A stretch of 64,000 nt of DNA from Nocardioides sp. Root140 (lineage in GTDB: Bacteria > Actinomycetota > Actinomycetes > Propionibacteriales > Nocardioidaceae). The position numbers and the translations under genes were made by a program. The stretch covers positions 115,983-179,982 of the forward strand of contig NZ_LMFI01000013.1 in NCBI RefSeq assembly GCF_001426745.1. The letters are read 5' to 3'. Positions 7,094-15,879 of this stretch are shown one piece after another. Position 1 is the stretch's first letter. Every line of letters starts with the position of its first letter. A model generated the notes under the pieces. It searched no databases and was not told the DNA's origin. It worked only from the letters and a program-made list of their open reading frames with translations.

Positions 7094-9442
7094 TCAGTGC
7101 GTGGTCATCACGACGCGTCGCCGCTCCTCCACGCTGGGGCCGTCGACTCGCTCGGCGAGGTCGACGCGGACCTGCTTGAGCCCGCCGCGATAGGCGTTGT
7201 CCCGCGGATGTGCGGCGTACTCCTCGGTGACGGGGGTGCCCCGGTCACGCCCGACGTCCATGGTCTCGTCCATCGAGAACTGGAAGCCGATCGTGCGCTC
7301 GAGGCGGCCCGCCCCGCACGCCTCCCCGTCGACGGTCAGGACGACGTCGGCGCCCTTGCCCACGCCTCCCCCGTCGTAGGTGACCTGCAGGCCGACCACG
7401 TGCTCACCGGCGGGTACGACGGACTCGCCACGGACCCAGGTGCGCTCCCCGGCACGGTTGTAGCAATAGACCGGGCGGCCGTCCTTGACGTAGAGCGTCC
7501 AGCCGGAGAACCGCCCGCCCTGGGCGATCAGCACCCCGTCGGCGCCGCTGACAGGAACCGTGAGGTCGACGGCGATCGTGAACGAGGTGTTCTTCACGTC
7601 GGGTGCGATGCCCTCACGGATCCCGTGCATCGACGGCCGCAGGGTGACCGAGCGTCGCTCGCCGAGCAGGTCCGGCCGCGGTGCGGCAGCCGGGTCGAAG
7701 CGCTCCTGCATGCGGTCGTCCAGCGGCAGCACCTGGTAGCGGGCCGCCTCGACGAGGAACTTCGCCTTGAGCTCCTCGAGCTTCTCGGGGAACTTCTCGG
7801 CGACGTTCTCGGCCTGGGTCCAGTCGGAGGTCGTGTCGTAGAGCTCCCAGACGTCCTCCGCGAAGGGAGGCGCCGGGCGATAGGGCCGGCTCCACGGCAT
7901 CGACATGTGGCGGGTGACCGCCGTCCAGCCGTGGTCGTAGATGCCCCGGCTGCCATGGATCTCGAAGTACTGCGTGGTGTGGCGTTCCTCGGCGTCGGCG
8001 TCGGTGAAGGTGTCCGCGAACGACGTGCCCTCCATCGGCGCCTGCGGCACGCCGTCGACGACGTCGGGCACCGGGATGCCGGCGGCCTCGAGCACGGTCG
8101 GCGTGAGGTCGACGCAGTGCTGCCACTGGTGGCGCACGCCGGCCTCGGTGATCCTCTCCGGCCAGTGCACGATCATCCCGTTGCGGGTGCCGCCGTAGTG
8201 CGACGCGTACTTCTTCGACTGCTGGTACGGCGTGTTCATCGCCAGCGCCCAACCCACCGGATAGTGCGGGTAGGTCATCGGGCCGCCCAGCTCGTCGAGC
8301 TGCGCCATGATGTCCTCGACCTTGTAGGGCACCCGGTTGAGGTTGCACACGAGGTTCGCCGAGCCGTTGATGCCGCCCTCGGCGGCCGCACCGTTGTCGC
8401 CGAGCATGTAGACGACCAAGGTGTTGTCGAGCTGGCCGAGGCCCTCGAGCGTGTCGATCAGCCTGCCGATCTGGGTGTCCATGTGCTCGGCGAACTCGGC
8501 GTACAGCTCCATGAGTCGCTCGCACACGATGCGCTCGTCGTCGCCCATGGATTCCCAGTCGGGCACGTCCGGGTCGAACTCCGGCAGCGTGGCGTCCTGC
8601 GGCACCAGGCCGAGCTCCTTCTGCCTGGCCAGGGTCTCTTCCCGCTGGGCGGTCCAGCCCCGCGAGAACTCGCCGCGGTAGCGACCGCGCCAGGACTCGG
8701 ACTCGGGCACGTGCAGCGGGTCGTGACAGGCACCGAAGCTCAGGTAGGTGAACCACGGGCGGTCGGGCTCGAGCGAGCTCACGTTCTCGATCCAGGTGGT
8801 GGCCTGGTCGACCAGGTCCTCGGAGAGGTGGTAGCCCTCCTCCGGGGTGCGCGGCGGGTCGATCGGGGTGAAGCCGTCGATCAGCGCCGGGGTGAACTGG
8901 TTGGTCTCGGCACCGATGAAGCCGTAGAACCTGTCGAAACCCTCGTTGAGCGGCCAGCGGTCGAACGGACCGGTCTCGCCGACCTCCCACATGGGCGTCT
9001 GGTGCATCTTGCCGAAGGCCCCGGTCAGGTAGCCGTTGCCCGACAGGATCTCCGGCAGCGTGGCCATCGTGTCGGGCCGGATGCAGTCGTAGCCGGGTGA
9101 CGAGGTGGCCATCTCGGGCACGGTGCCCATGCCCGCGCTGTGGTGGTTGCGACCGCTGAGCAGCGAGACCCGGGTCGGCGCACAGATCGCGGTGGTGTGG
9201 AACCGGGTGTAGCTCAGCCCGCCCGCGGCCAGTCGGTCGGCAGTCGGCATCCGGCACGGGCCGCCGTACGCCGACGAGGCCCCGAAGCCCATGTCGTCGA
9301 CGAGGATCACCAGCACGTTGGGGGCGCCCTCAGGTGGGGAGACCCGCTCCCGCACGGGGAACGCCGGGTCCTGGTGCACGCGGTCGACGGAGGGCGCAAT
9401 CGTCTGCCGTGGCTGGGGAACGGGCAGGATCTTGCGGTTCAC
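7094..9442 (-). CDS. Type I (formylglycine) sulfatase
   Basis: An arylsulfatase-family protein of 782 residues. Metal-binding Asp49-Asp50 sit in VILVDDMGFG, and the formylglycine signature C87-APTRVSLLSGR gives Cys87 as the residue to be oxidised. The signature CxPxR in full form implies activation by an FGE, which is not in the window. A C-terminal domain of about 200 residues beyond the usual sulfatase core (VDLTVPVSGADGVLIAQGG onward) looks like the jelly-roll extension of large bacterial arylsulfatases. No signal peptide is seen, so action on an imported substrate in the cytoplasm is inferred. The GTG start overlaps the kstD stop by 4 bp. Confidence 0.92.
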   Translation of the reverse strand: MNRKILPVPQPRQTIAPSVDRVHQDPAFPVRERVSPPEGAPNVLVILVDDMGFGASSAYGGPCRMPTADRLAAGGLSYTRFHTTAICAPTRVSLLSGRNHHSAGMGTVPEMATSSPGYDCIRPDTMATLPEILSGNGYLTGAFGKMHQTPMWEVGETGPFDRWPLNEGFDRFYGFIGAETNQFTPALIDGFTPIDPPRTPEEGYHLSEDLVDQATTWIENVSSLEPDRPWFTYLSFGACHDPLHVPESESWRGRYRGEFSRGWTAQREETLARQKELGLVPQDATLPEFDPDVPDWESMGDDERIVCERLMELYAEFAEHMDTQIGRLIDTLEGLGQLDNTLVVYMLGDNGAAAEGGINGSANLVCNLNRVPYKVEDIMAQLDELGGPMTYPHYPVGWALAMNTPYQQSKKYASHYGGTRNGMIVHWPERITEAGVRHQWQHCVDLTPTVLEAAGIPVPDVVDGVPQAPMEGTSFADTFTDADAEERHTTQYFEIHGSRGIYDHGWTAVTRHMSMPWSRPYRPAPPFAEDVWELYDTTSDWTQAENVAEKFPEKLEELKAKFLVEAARYQVLPLDDRMQERFDPAAAPRPDLLGERRSVTLRPSMHGIREGIAPDVKNTSFTIAVDLTVPVSGADGVLIAQGGRFSGWTLYVKDGRPVYCYNRAGERTWVRGESVVPAGEHVVGLQVTYDGGGVGKGADVVLTVDGEACGAGRLERTIGFQFSMDETMDVGRDRGTPVTEEYAAHPRDNAYRGGLKQVRVDLAERVDGPSVEERRRVVMTTH

Positions 9443-10992
9443 TTGTCACCCGCCATGTCGAGTGCCGCGAGGTGGCTGAAGACCATGCTGGTGCCGACCG
9501 GATTGCCGCCGCCGGGGTAGACCGTGCCGCTAGGGGCCGCCATCGAGTTGCCGGCGGCGTAGAGCCCACGGATCACGGCACCCTCGGGGTCCAGCACACG
9601 TGCGGAGGCGTCGGTTCGCAGCCCGCCCTTGGTGCCAAGGTCGGAGAGGCCGAAGGCGGCCGCGTGGAACGGGCCCTTCTCGATCGCCACGAGCGGCGAC
9701 TCCCCACCGGAGAAGGACCGGTCGTAGGGCTCGTCGCCACGGTTGAAGTCGTCGTCATGACCGGCCTCGACGAAACCGTTGAACCGCGCGACGGTCTCGG
9801 CCAGCCGGTCCGCCGGCACCCCGATCTTCGCCGCCAGCTCGTCCAGGGTGTCGGCGCTGAACCACAGCCCGGCCTCCTGGTAGTCGCGGGTCTCCCCCGC
9901 CGGCACGCTGGTCGCCCGCACCGGGGGCCGCTCGCCGTCGCGGTCGTCGTAGACCATCCAGAACGGCAGCGTCACGTCGCCGGCAGCGATCTTGTCGATG
10001 ACCTCGCGGCCGATCCGGTCGTAGGCCCAGGACTCGTTGACGAAACGCTCACCGTTGTCGTCGACGAAGATGCCGCCGGTGAACCAGAGGGAGAACGTCG
10101 AGGACCCGTCGGGGTGGGTCAGGCCCGGTGACCACCAGGCCTCCTCCATCAGGTCGGTGTCGGCGCCGACGTCGATGCCGGCCTTGATGCCCAGGCCCAG
10201 GTTGGTGGCCGGCCCCATGGCGTCACGGGACGCGCCGGGCACGCCGTACGCCGTCCGCATCTGCTCGTTGTGCTCGAAGCCACCGGCCGCGACCAGGACG
10301 CCACGCCTGGCGCGGATCCGGCGACGGACTCCTGCCTGGGTGACGACCGCTCCGACCACGGCGTCGCCCTCACGGACCAGTTCGTCGCACGTGGTGTCCA
10401 GGCGCAGGTCGACCGCCTCGCGGCGGGACAGCGCGAGCAGCAGTCGGCCGATGAGCGCCTGTCCGCCGTCGATGCTCTCGGGCAGCGGTGCGCCGGCGCG
10501 CTCGACCGGGAGCGTGGAGCGCAACGAGTCGCGCAGGGAGCCCAGCTCGTCGGGTCGCAGCGACTTCATCATGATGTGCCGGCCGGTGGCGCTGGCCTTC
10601 GGTGCCGAGCCGTAGTAGTCCGGCCACGGGAAGACCAGGAACTCGAAGTCGTCGTCCTGCTCGAAGTAGTCGACGAGCCGGGCGCCGGTCTCCAGGTAGG
10701 CGTCCTGAAGCTCACGGGGGGTCCGGTCACCGACGATCGAGCGGTAGTAGGTCGTCGCGTCACGGAAGGTGTCGGTGCTCCCGGCCCGCTCCAGCACGGC
10801 GTTGCAGGGGAACCACATGCCGCCGCCCGAGTAGGCGGTGGTGCCGCCGAAGCGGTCACTCGCCTCGGCGAGGATCACCGAGAGCCCTTCTCGTGCCGCG
10901 GTGTAGGCGCCGGTCAGGCCACCGCCACCCGAGCCCACCACGAGCACGTCGCACTCGTCGTCCCACTCCGTCGTCGTTGTCGTGTCGCTCAT
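9439..10992 (-). CDS. kstD: 3-ketosteroid delta-1-dehydrogenase (FAD)
   Basis: A flavoprotein of 517 residues of the KstD/fumarate-reductase fold that inserts the C1-C2 double bond into 3-ketosteroids. The dinucleotide-binding motif is VLVVGSGGGGLTGA (17-30). KstD features visible are TTYYRSIVGDR (80-90, equivalent of the active-site Tyr near 119 in Rhodococcus KstD1), FPWPDYYGSAPKA, SLWFTGGIFVDDNGERFVNE, and the C-terminal TVYPGGGNPVG carrying the catalytic Tyr and Gly. It is coupled by 4-bp overlaps to a sulfatase on each side, which ties desulfation to steroid ring A oxidation. Related 4-ene-reductase-like or KstD3-type paralogues cannot be excluded. Confidence 0.88.
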   Translation of the reverse strand: MSDTTTTTEWDDECDVLVVGSGGGGLTGAYTAAREGLSVILAEASDRFGGTTAYSGGGMWFPCNAVLERAGSTDTFRDATTYYRSIVGDRTPRELQDAYLETGARLVDYFEQDDDFEFLVFPWPDYYGSAPKASATGRHIMMKSLRPDELGSLRDSLRSTLPVERAGAPLPESIDGGQALIGRLLLALSRREAVDLRLDTTCDELVREGDAVVGAVVTQAGVRRRIRARRGVLVAAGGFEHNEQMRTAYGVPGASRDAMGPATNLGLGIKAGIDVGADTDLMEEAWWSPGLTHPDGSSTFSLWFTGGIFVDDNGERFVNESWAYDRIGREVIDKIAAGDVTLPFWMVYDDRDGERPPVRATSVPAGETRDYQEAGLWFSADTLDELAAKIGVPADRLAETVARFNGFVEAGHDDDFNRGDEPYDRSFSGGESPLVAIEKGPFHAAAFGLSDLGTKGGLRTDASARVLDPEGAVIRGLYAAGNSMAAPSGTVYPGGGNPVGTSMVFSHLAALDMAGDK

Positions 10993-13346
10993 TCGAAGGC
11001 CATCCCGATCTCTCGTTGTCGTGCCAGGGTTTCCGGTCCGGTGCCGGGGGCATGGGCTCCCGGTGTCCAGGTGACTGCATGCAGGTCTCCACGCCAGGCG
11101 AAGGTGCCCTCGGCGTCGAAGCGTTCCCAGCTCACGGGTGAGCCGCGGTCGACGCCGATGTCGATGCCCTGGAACATTGCCTGTCCCATCGGCATGACCA
11201 GGCCCTCGGCGCTGCCGCGGGGCTCGCCCGCGACTCGTGCCCGTACGTCGACCAACAGGCCGCCGGTGCCCGCCTCGACGTCGAGCACGATCTGCTGCGG
11301 GCCGGGCGCGAGGAGCCCGAGGTCGAGCACGTCGACGGTGCCCGAGTGATTGTGGAAGTAGCTGAGCCGGTCGCCGTCGACGGACAGCGAGTAGCCGCCG
11401 CTCTGGCAGCCGTGCGCGAAGAGCACGCCACGGTCACCGGGACTGAAGTCGAGGTCGACCGTGACGGTGAACGAGCGCCGGTAGACCAGCATCAGCGACC
11501 GATAGCGTTCCAGCGTCGGCGTGCCGGGCACCAGGCGCACCGGCAGGGCGTAGACGTCCTCCCGCTCGGGTCGCAGGTTGCGCATCAGGCCGGAGCCCTC
11601 GTTGAGCGGGAACACCTGGTTCTCCCAGGCGGCTCGGTCCCAGCACGCGGCCAGCTCGGCGACCAGGTCGGGGTGGTCCTTGGCCAGGTCGCGGGTCTCG
11701 GTCGGGTCGGTGCGTACGTCGTACAGCTGCCACTCGTGGTCGCCGAACGGAGTGAGCGGGCGGTGCCTGGTCACGATCTCCCAGCCGTCGCGGTAGTAGC
11801 CGCGGTGGCCCTGCATCTCGTAGTACTGCTCACGATGGGTCTCGGGCGCCTCCGCGTCGGAGAGCGTGGGCAGGAAGCTGGATCCGGCGAGGGGCTTGAG
11901 GGGTACGCCGTACCGCTGGTCGCTCGCCGTCGCCCCGGTGACCTCGAGGAGGGTCGGGAACAGGTCGGTCACATGGACGTACTGCCGCCGCAGACCGCCG
12001 CCGTCCGTCGTGAGCCCGGCCGGCCAGCTGACGATCGTCGGCACCGAGTGGCCGCCGGCGTGGGTGTTGGTCTTGTAGAGCCGGAACGGCGTGTTCGAGG
12101 CCATCGCCCAGCCGCGCGGGTAGTGCGGCAGCGACCGTGGCCCGCCGATCTCGTCGATGCGGGCGAGGTCGCGGTCGAACTCGGCGTCCATCCCGGCGCC
12201 GCCGCCGTGGTAGTGCCGCAGCACGTCGAAGTATTGGCTGCTCCCCTGCGTCTCACCGTCACGCGAGGCCCCGTTGTCGGAGGTGAAGAGCAGGAAGGTG
12301 TTGTCCCACTCGCCGAGCTCCTCGAGCGCCGCGCGGAGCCGGCCCAGTGAGGTGTCGACGGACTGCACCATCGCGGCGTACACCTCCATGTAGCGGGCGA
12401 ACACCTGCTTGCGCTCGGCGGGAAGCTCGTCCCACGGGGGCACGTCGTCGCCCTCCTCGCTGTTGCGCGGAGCCAGGGTCGTGCCCGGCGCGACGACGCC
12501 GAGCTCCTGCTGACGGGCGAACCGCTCGGCGCGAATCCGGTCCCAGCCGGCCTCGTAGGCACCGCGGTGCCTCTCGATGTCGGCGGCCGGCGCGTTGAGC
12601 GGCGCATGCACGGCCCCGTGGGCGAAGTAGAGGAACGCCGGCTTCGTCGGGTCGGAGGCCTTGACCGCGCGCATCATCGCGATCGCCTCGTCGGTGAGGT
12701 CGTCGGTGAAGTAGTAGTCGTCGGGGTGCTCGGCGGGCGTGATCCGACTGTTGTCGCGGTAGAGGGCATGCGGGTGGAACATGTCCGTCATCCCGTCCAT
12801 GATCCCGTAGAACCGGTCGAAGCCGCGCTGCAGTGGCCACGACTTGCGGGAGCCGGTGTCGGTGACGTCGGCGTCCTTGCACAGGTGCCACTTGCCGACC
12901 ATCAGGGTCGAGTAGCCGTTGTCGCGCAGCACCTCGGCGATGGTGCTGACGTCGTCGGCCAGCTCCATCGCCTGGCCCGGGAACCCCGGGTCGGCGTGGG
13001 CGACGTAGCCGATGCCGGCCGCGTGGGAGTTGCGCCCGGTCAGCATCGCGGCCCGGGTCGGCGAGCACATCGGAGTGACGTGGAAGTTCGTGTAGCGCAC
13101 GCCTTCGTCGGCGAGGCGGTCGAGGTTGGGAGTCGCGATCTCGGAGCCGAAGCAGCCGATGTCGGAGTAGCCCATGTCGTCGCACAGCACGACGATGACG
13201 TTGGGTGCCTTCTCGGTGGCCCGTGGCCTCGGTGGCCACCACGGCTCGGATCCGGCGATGGTGCGACCGACCCTGCCGTCGAAGCCGGCGTACGCACGCC
13301 CCGCTTCGGGCAGGTCGTCGGGAATGCCTCTGGGGTCCGTGGTCAT
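10989..13346 (-). CDS. Type I (formylglycine) sulfatase
   Basis: An arylsulfatase of 785 residues: VVLCDDMGYSDIGCFG holds the metal Asp pair, and C94-SPTRAAMLTGR is the formylglycine site. The C-terminal extension (TVDLDFSPGDRGVLFAHG) is like that of the sulfatase at 7094; the two are long paralogues that bracket kstD. No signal sequence is apparent. It overlaps kstD downstream and the AhpD-like gene upstream by 4 bp each. The specific ester cleaved is not readable from sequence; steroid 3-sulfate is the hypothesis from context. Confidence 0.92.
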   Translation of the reverse strand: MTTDPRGIPDDLPEAGRAYAGFDGRVGRTIAGSEPWWPPRPRATEKAPNVIVVLCDDMGYSDIGCFGSEIATPNLDRLADEGVRYTNFHVTPMCSPTRAAMLTGRNSHAAGIGYVAHADPGFPGQAMELADDVSTIAEVLRDNGYSTLMVGKWHLCKDADVTDTGSRKSWPLQRGFDRFYGIMDGMTDMFHPHALYRDNSRITPAEHPDDYYFTDDLTDEAIAMMRAVKASDPTKPAFLYFAHGAVHAPLNAPAADIERHRGAYEAGWDRIRAERFARQQELGVVAPGTTLAPRNSEEGDDVPPWDELPAERKQVFARYMEVYAAMVQSVDTSLGRLRAALEELGEWDNTFLLFTSDNGASRDGETQGSSQYFDVLRHYHGGGAGMDAEFDRDLARIDEIGGPRSLPHYPRGWAMASNTPFRLYKTNTHAGGHSVPTIVSWPAGLTTDGGGLRRQYVHVTDLFPTLLEVTGATASDQRYGVPLKPLAGSSFLPTLSDAEAPETHREQYYEMQGHRGYYRDGWEIVTRHRPLTPFGDHEWQLYDVRTDPTETRDLAKDHPDLVAELAACWDRAAWENQVFPLNEGSGLMRNLRPEREDVYALPVRLVPGTPTLERYRSLMLVYRRSFTVTVDLDFSPGDRGVLFAHGCQSGGYSLSVDGDRLSYFHNHSGTVDVLDLGLLAPGPQQIVLDVEAGTGGLLVDVRARVAGEPRGSAEGLVMPMGQAMFQGIDIGVDRGSPVSWERFDAEGTFAWRGDLHAVTWTPGAHAPGTGPETLARQREIGMAFE

Positions 13347-14269
13347 CGCAGCTCGAACCGACCGCCCGGTGTGGCGAAGACGCGCACCTGCTCCCCCACG
13401 CCATCGCCGTCCGTGCCGCGCGCTACCGCGATCTTGTTGCGGGCGTTGCGTACGACGTCCAGCACGATCTCGAGCGCTTCGGTCGGTGCGAACTCGGCAT
13501 GCACCTGGTCGGCAAGGCCGTCCGGGAAGTCGCCGGGTCGCGCCAGGATCGCGTCGGCCAGGCGCAGCGCGACCGTGTGGCGGTCGGAGAAGCCCGCCGT
13601 CTCGTAGTCGTCGACCTGCGCGAAGAAGTCCTCAGTGCCGCCGGCCGCGAGCGCATCGGCATGCCGCAGCGACTCGCAGAGCCGACAGTGGTGCAGCCGC
13701 GCGCCGCGCAACCGGACCAGCTCGGTGGTGAGCGGGTCGAGGGTGTCGAGCCTGCTGATCTCGGTGGTCACCAGGTTCAGTGCATCGGTCAGTCCGACCC
13801 CGAGGTCGGGCGCCACGTCGGCCACCGGGTCCTCACCGAACAGCTGCCGGGTCGCCGCGCACAGGCGGAGCTCGGCGTCGACGGCGTACAGCACCTCGAG
13901 CAGCGCCTCGGCGTCCTCACCGAGCGCGTCGTGCAGGTCGGCCCGCTGCTGGTCGGTGCTCCCCGCCACGTCCAGCTGGAACTGCTCCGCGACGGAGAGG
14001 ATCGCCCGATCCGTCGCCGAGAACGCCGGAGAGGTCGGCCAGTCGGCCAGCTTCTCGAGTCGTACGTCGCCGATCACCGGATGCCAGCCGTCGTCGACGC
14101 CGAGGAGGTGAGCCATGCGGAGGCGGACCAGGGCGTAGGTGCCCGAGGGCAGTGACCGGCTCGCCTCACGCTTCGCGCTCTCCACCATGGTCGCGATCGC
14201 GTGCAGTGCGTCCTCCGCCATGCCGGCCAGCTGGTGTGCCCGCCCCGAGGGACGCAGCAACGTCATCAC
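13343..14269 (-). CDS. AhpD/carboxymuconolactone-decarboxylase-like double-domain protein
   Basis: A 308-residue protein of the AhpD-like fold with two similar halves. The second contains RGARLHHCRLCESLRHAD, a CxxC plus downstream His arrangement typical of AhpD peroxidases; in the first half the equivalent stretch (YAVDAELRLCAATRQLFGE) keeps one Cys only. The start at 14269 overlaps the isomerase-like gene by ATGA. Such proteins can be thiol peroxidases or decarboxylases; in this operon a protective role against flavoprotein-made peroxide (KstD) is a reasonable guess but not shown. Confidence 0.75.
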   Translation of the reverse strand: MMTLLRPSGRAHQLAGMAEDALHAIATMVESAKREASRSLPSGTYALVRLRMAHLLGVDDGWHPVIGDVRLEKLADWPTSPAFSATDRAILSVAEQFQLDVAGSTDQQRADLHDALGEDAEALLEVLYAVDAELRLCAATRQLFGEDPVADVAPDLGVGLTDALNLVTTEISRLDTLDPLTTELVRLRGARLHHCRLCESLRHADALAAGGTEDFFAQVDDYETAGFSDRHTVALRLADAILARPGDFPDGLADQVHAEFAPTEALEIVLDVVRNARNKIAVARGTDGDGVGEQVRVFATPGGRFELR

Positions 14270-14637
14270 GGCGTCGCCTCGGCGTCGGGGAGGACGACGA
14301 TTCCGGAGATCAACCCCTCGTCGTCGACGGTGACGAGATCAGTCGCGGTCATCGACTTGGTGCCGTCGGGGGTAGGGATGTCGACACGGACCTGGAAGGC
14401 GCCCCGGTTGCCGACCACCGTCACGGGCCCGAGCCGGGTGAGCTTGAAGCCCAGGTCCTTGTACTGGTCGAGGAAGGCGAAGATCTCGTCGCGGCCGTGG
14501 CGCACCGGGGTGTCGATCGGCTCCTCGTGCGTGGCGGTCGGTGAGAACAGGCTCGCCGTCTTCTCCGGGTCACCGACGGTCATCGCGGCGATGTAGGCGT
14601 CGCACACCGCGACAACGGTGTCTCTGCTTGTGCTCAT
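14266..14637 (-). CDS. Ketosteroid-isomerase-like SnoaL protein (delta5-3-ketosteroid isomerase candidate)
   Basis: A protein of 123 residues. Aligned by eye with Comamonas/Pseudomonas KSI, its key positions fall in place: Tyr15 (KSI Tyr14/16), Glu39 in ATHEEPID at the general base (Asp38/40 in VEDPFG), HGRDEIFAF matching HGREQIAAF, and Asp100 (Asp99/103). The one change at the active site is Asp to Glu at the proton-transfer base. It is the first gene of the operon that holds kstD and two sulfatases, which fits isomerising a 3-keto-delta5 steroid before 1,2-dehydrogenation. The start at 14637 follows GGAGTCC. A plain SnoaL-like role remains possible. Confidence 0.72.
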   Translation of the reverse strand: MSTSRDTVVAVCDAYIAAMTVGDPEKTASLFSPTATHEEPIDTPVRHGRDEIFAFLDQYKDLGFKLTRLGPVTVVGNRGAFQVRVDIPTPDGTKSMTATDLVTVDDEGLISGIVVLPDAEATP

Positions 14638-14726
14638 GGGAGGACTCCTCGGCGGGGTGCGAGACAGCCAGGCGGGCTGCCCTCCCGCATGAACGTAGGG
14701 AAACCGGTTTCGATCGGCAGCCTTGG

Positions 14727-14741
14727 TCCTACCCACTGGGA
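14727..14741. promoter_or_regulatory. Regulon palindrome site 4, between the kstD operon and the epoxide-hydrolase operon
   Basis: TCCTA CCCAC TGGGA. Minus strand: TACGTT at 14692-14697 is 39.5 bp from the centre and precedes the kstD operon. Plus strand: CAGGCT at 14772-14777 is 40.5 bp away and precedes the hydrolase. Confidence 0.55.
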
Positions 14742-14805
14742 TCACCGACCGCTCCCTCCGGACGGTGTCGGCAGGCTGTCGCCGGGACCCGGCCGAGGAG
14801 AGGAC

Positions 14806-15789
14806 ATGGACCCGATGACAGCATCCGATCCGATGCAACTGCGCGAGCGCCTGGTCGACGTCGGCGAGATCAGGATGCGGGTCCTCGAGCAGGGCACCGG
14901 GCCGGCGGTGGTGATGTGCCACGGGTTCCCGGGCCTCGCCCACAGCTGGCGCCACCAGCTCCCGGTGATCGCGGCCACGGGTCACCGTGCGATTGCCGTC
15001 GACATGCGCGGGTACGGCGGCACGGACCGGCCCACGAATCCCGCTGCCTACTCCCGCACCCACACTGTCGCCGACCTGGTCGGCCTGCTTGACGCCCTCG
15101 CGATCGACGACGCGGTGTTCATCGGTCACGACTTCGGCGCGGGGCTGGTCTGGGACCTCCCCCAGTGGGCGTCGGGCCGAGTGCGTGGCCTCTTCCAGCT
15201 GAGTGTGCCCCGGGCCGACACGTCACCGATGCGACCGAGCGCGGCGTACGCCCGGGTCGCGACGCAGCACTTCTTCCACATGCACTACTTCCAGCAGCCC
15301 GGAAAGGCCGACGCGGAGCTGGACGCCGACCCCGCCGGGTTCCTGAGCCGGGTGTTCTGGGCGCTCAGTGGCGGCTACCGCTACGCCGACATCTTCGAGC
15401 ACACCAGCGAGGGCAACGGCTATCTCGACGTGCTCCCCACGGCACCTCGTCTGCCCTGGCCCTGGCTCTCCGAGGAGGAGTTCGGCCACTACGTGCAGGA
15501 GTTCACCCGCACAGGCTTCACGGGTGGACTGAACTGGTACCGCGCCGCGGATCACGTCTGGGCCGAGAAGCAGGAGCGGCCTGACGAGCCGATCACGCTG
15601 CCCGTCCTCTTCGTCACCGGCGACCGTGACCCGGTCCGGCAGATCACGGGCGCCGGATCGATGGACGCCATGCGTGCTTCGGTCCCCGGGCTGCTGGGTG
15701 TGCACGTGATCCCCGGCGCCGGCCACTTCGTCCAGATGGAAGCACCGGCTCAGGTCAACGACCTGCTCGTCGACTTCCTGACCCGGTAG
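14806..15789 (+). CDS. Alpha/beta hydrolase, epoxide-hydrolase-like
   Basis: A protein of 327 residues with HGFPG (39-43, oxyanion-hole strand), the nucleophile elbow IGHDFGAG with Asp109 in place of Ser, and DMRGYGGTDRP. The Asp nucleophile and the RGYGGTDRP motif are hallmarks of soluble epoxide hydrolases; haloalkane dehalogenases are the alternative. The C-terminal GAGHFVQMEAP supplies the His. ATG 14806 follows GAGGAGAGG. It is the first gene of the plus-strand run with the LLM flavoprotein and an SDR. Opening of an epoxide in the catabolic route is inferred. Confidence 0.86.
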   Translation: MDPMTASDPMQLRERLVDVGEIRMRVLEQGTGPAVVMCHGFPGLAHSWRHQLPVIAATGHRAIAVDMRGYGGTDRPTNPAAYSRTHTVADLVGLLDALAIDDAVFIGHDFGAGLVWDLPQWASGRVRGLFQLSVPRADTSPMRPSAAYARVATQHFFHMHYFQQPGKADAELDADPAGFLSRVFWALSGGYRYADIFEHTSEGNGYLDVLPTAPRLPWPWLSEEEFGHYVQEFTRTGFTGGLNWYRAADHVWAEKQERPDEPITLPVLFVTGDRDPVRQITGAGSMDAMRASVPGLLGVHVIPGAGHFVQMEAPAQVNDLLVDFLTR

Positions 15790-15803
15790 CCGGGCGACCG
15801 AGG

Positions 15804-15818
15804 TCCCACCCAACAGGA
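15804..15818. promoter_or_regulatory. Regulon palindrome site 5
   Basis: TCCCA CCCAA CAGGA, 62 nt before the LLM flavoprotein start. A CAGTCT box (15848-15853) lies 39.5 bp from the centre. Confidence 0.5.
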
Positions 15819-15879
15819 TCACCGACAGCGACTGCACGGACGCTGGCCAGTCTTGGGGCTCACGGTCCTTGGAGGTCCC

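Noticed and set aside
7097..9100. A 667-codon open frame opposite the sulfatase gene
   Set aside because: Such antisense frames arise in GC-rich DNA because stop codons are rare. It has no ribosome site and no family motif, and the other strand encodes a clear sulfatase.
7094..13346. Secreted sulfatases
   Set aside because: Neither protein has a hydrophobic signal at its start, so cytoplasmic action on imported substrate is more likely.
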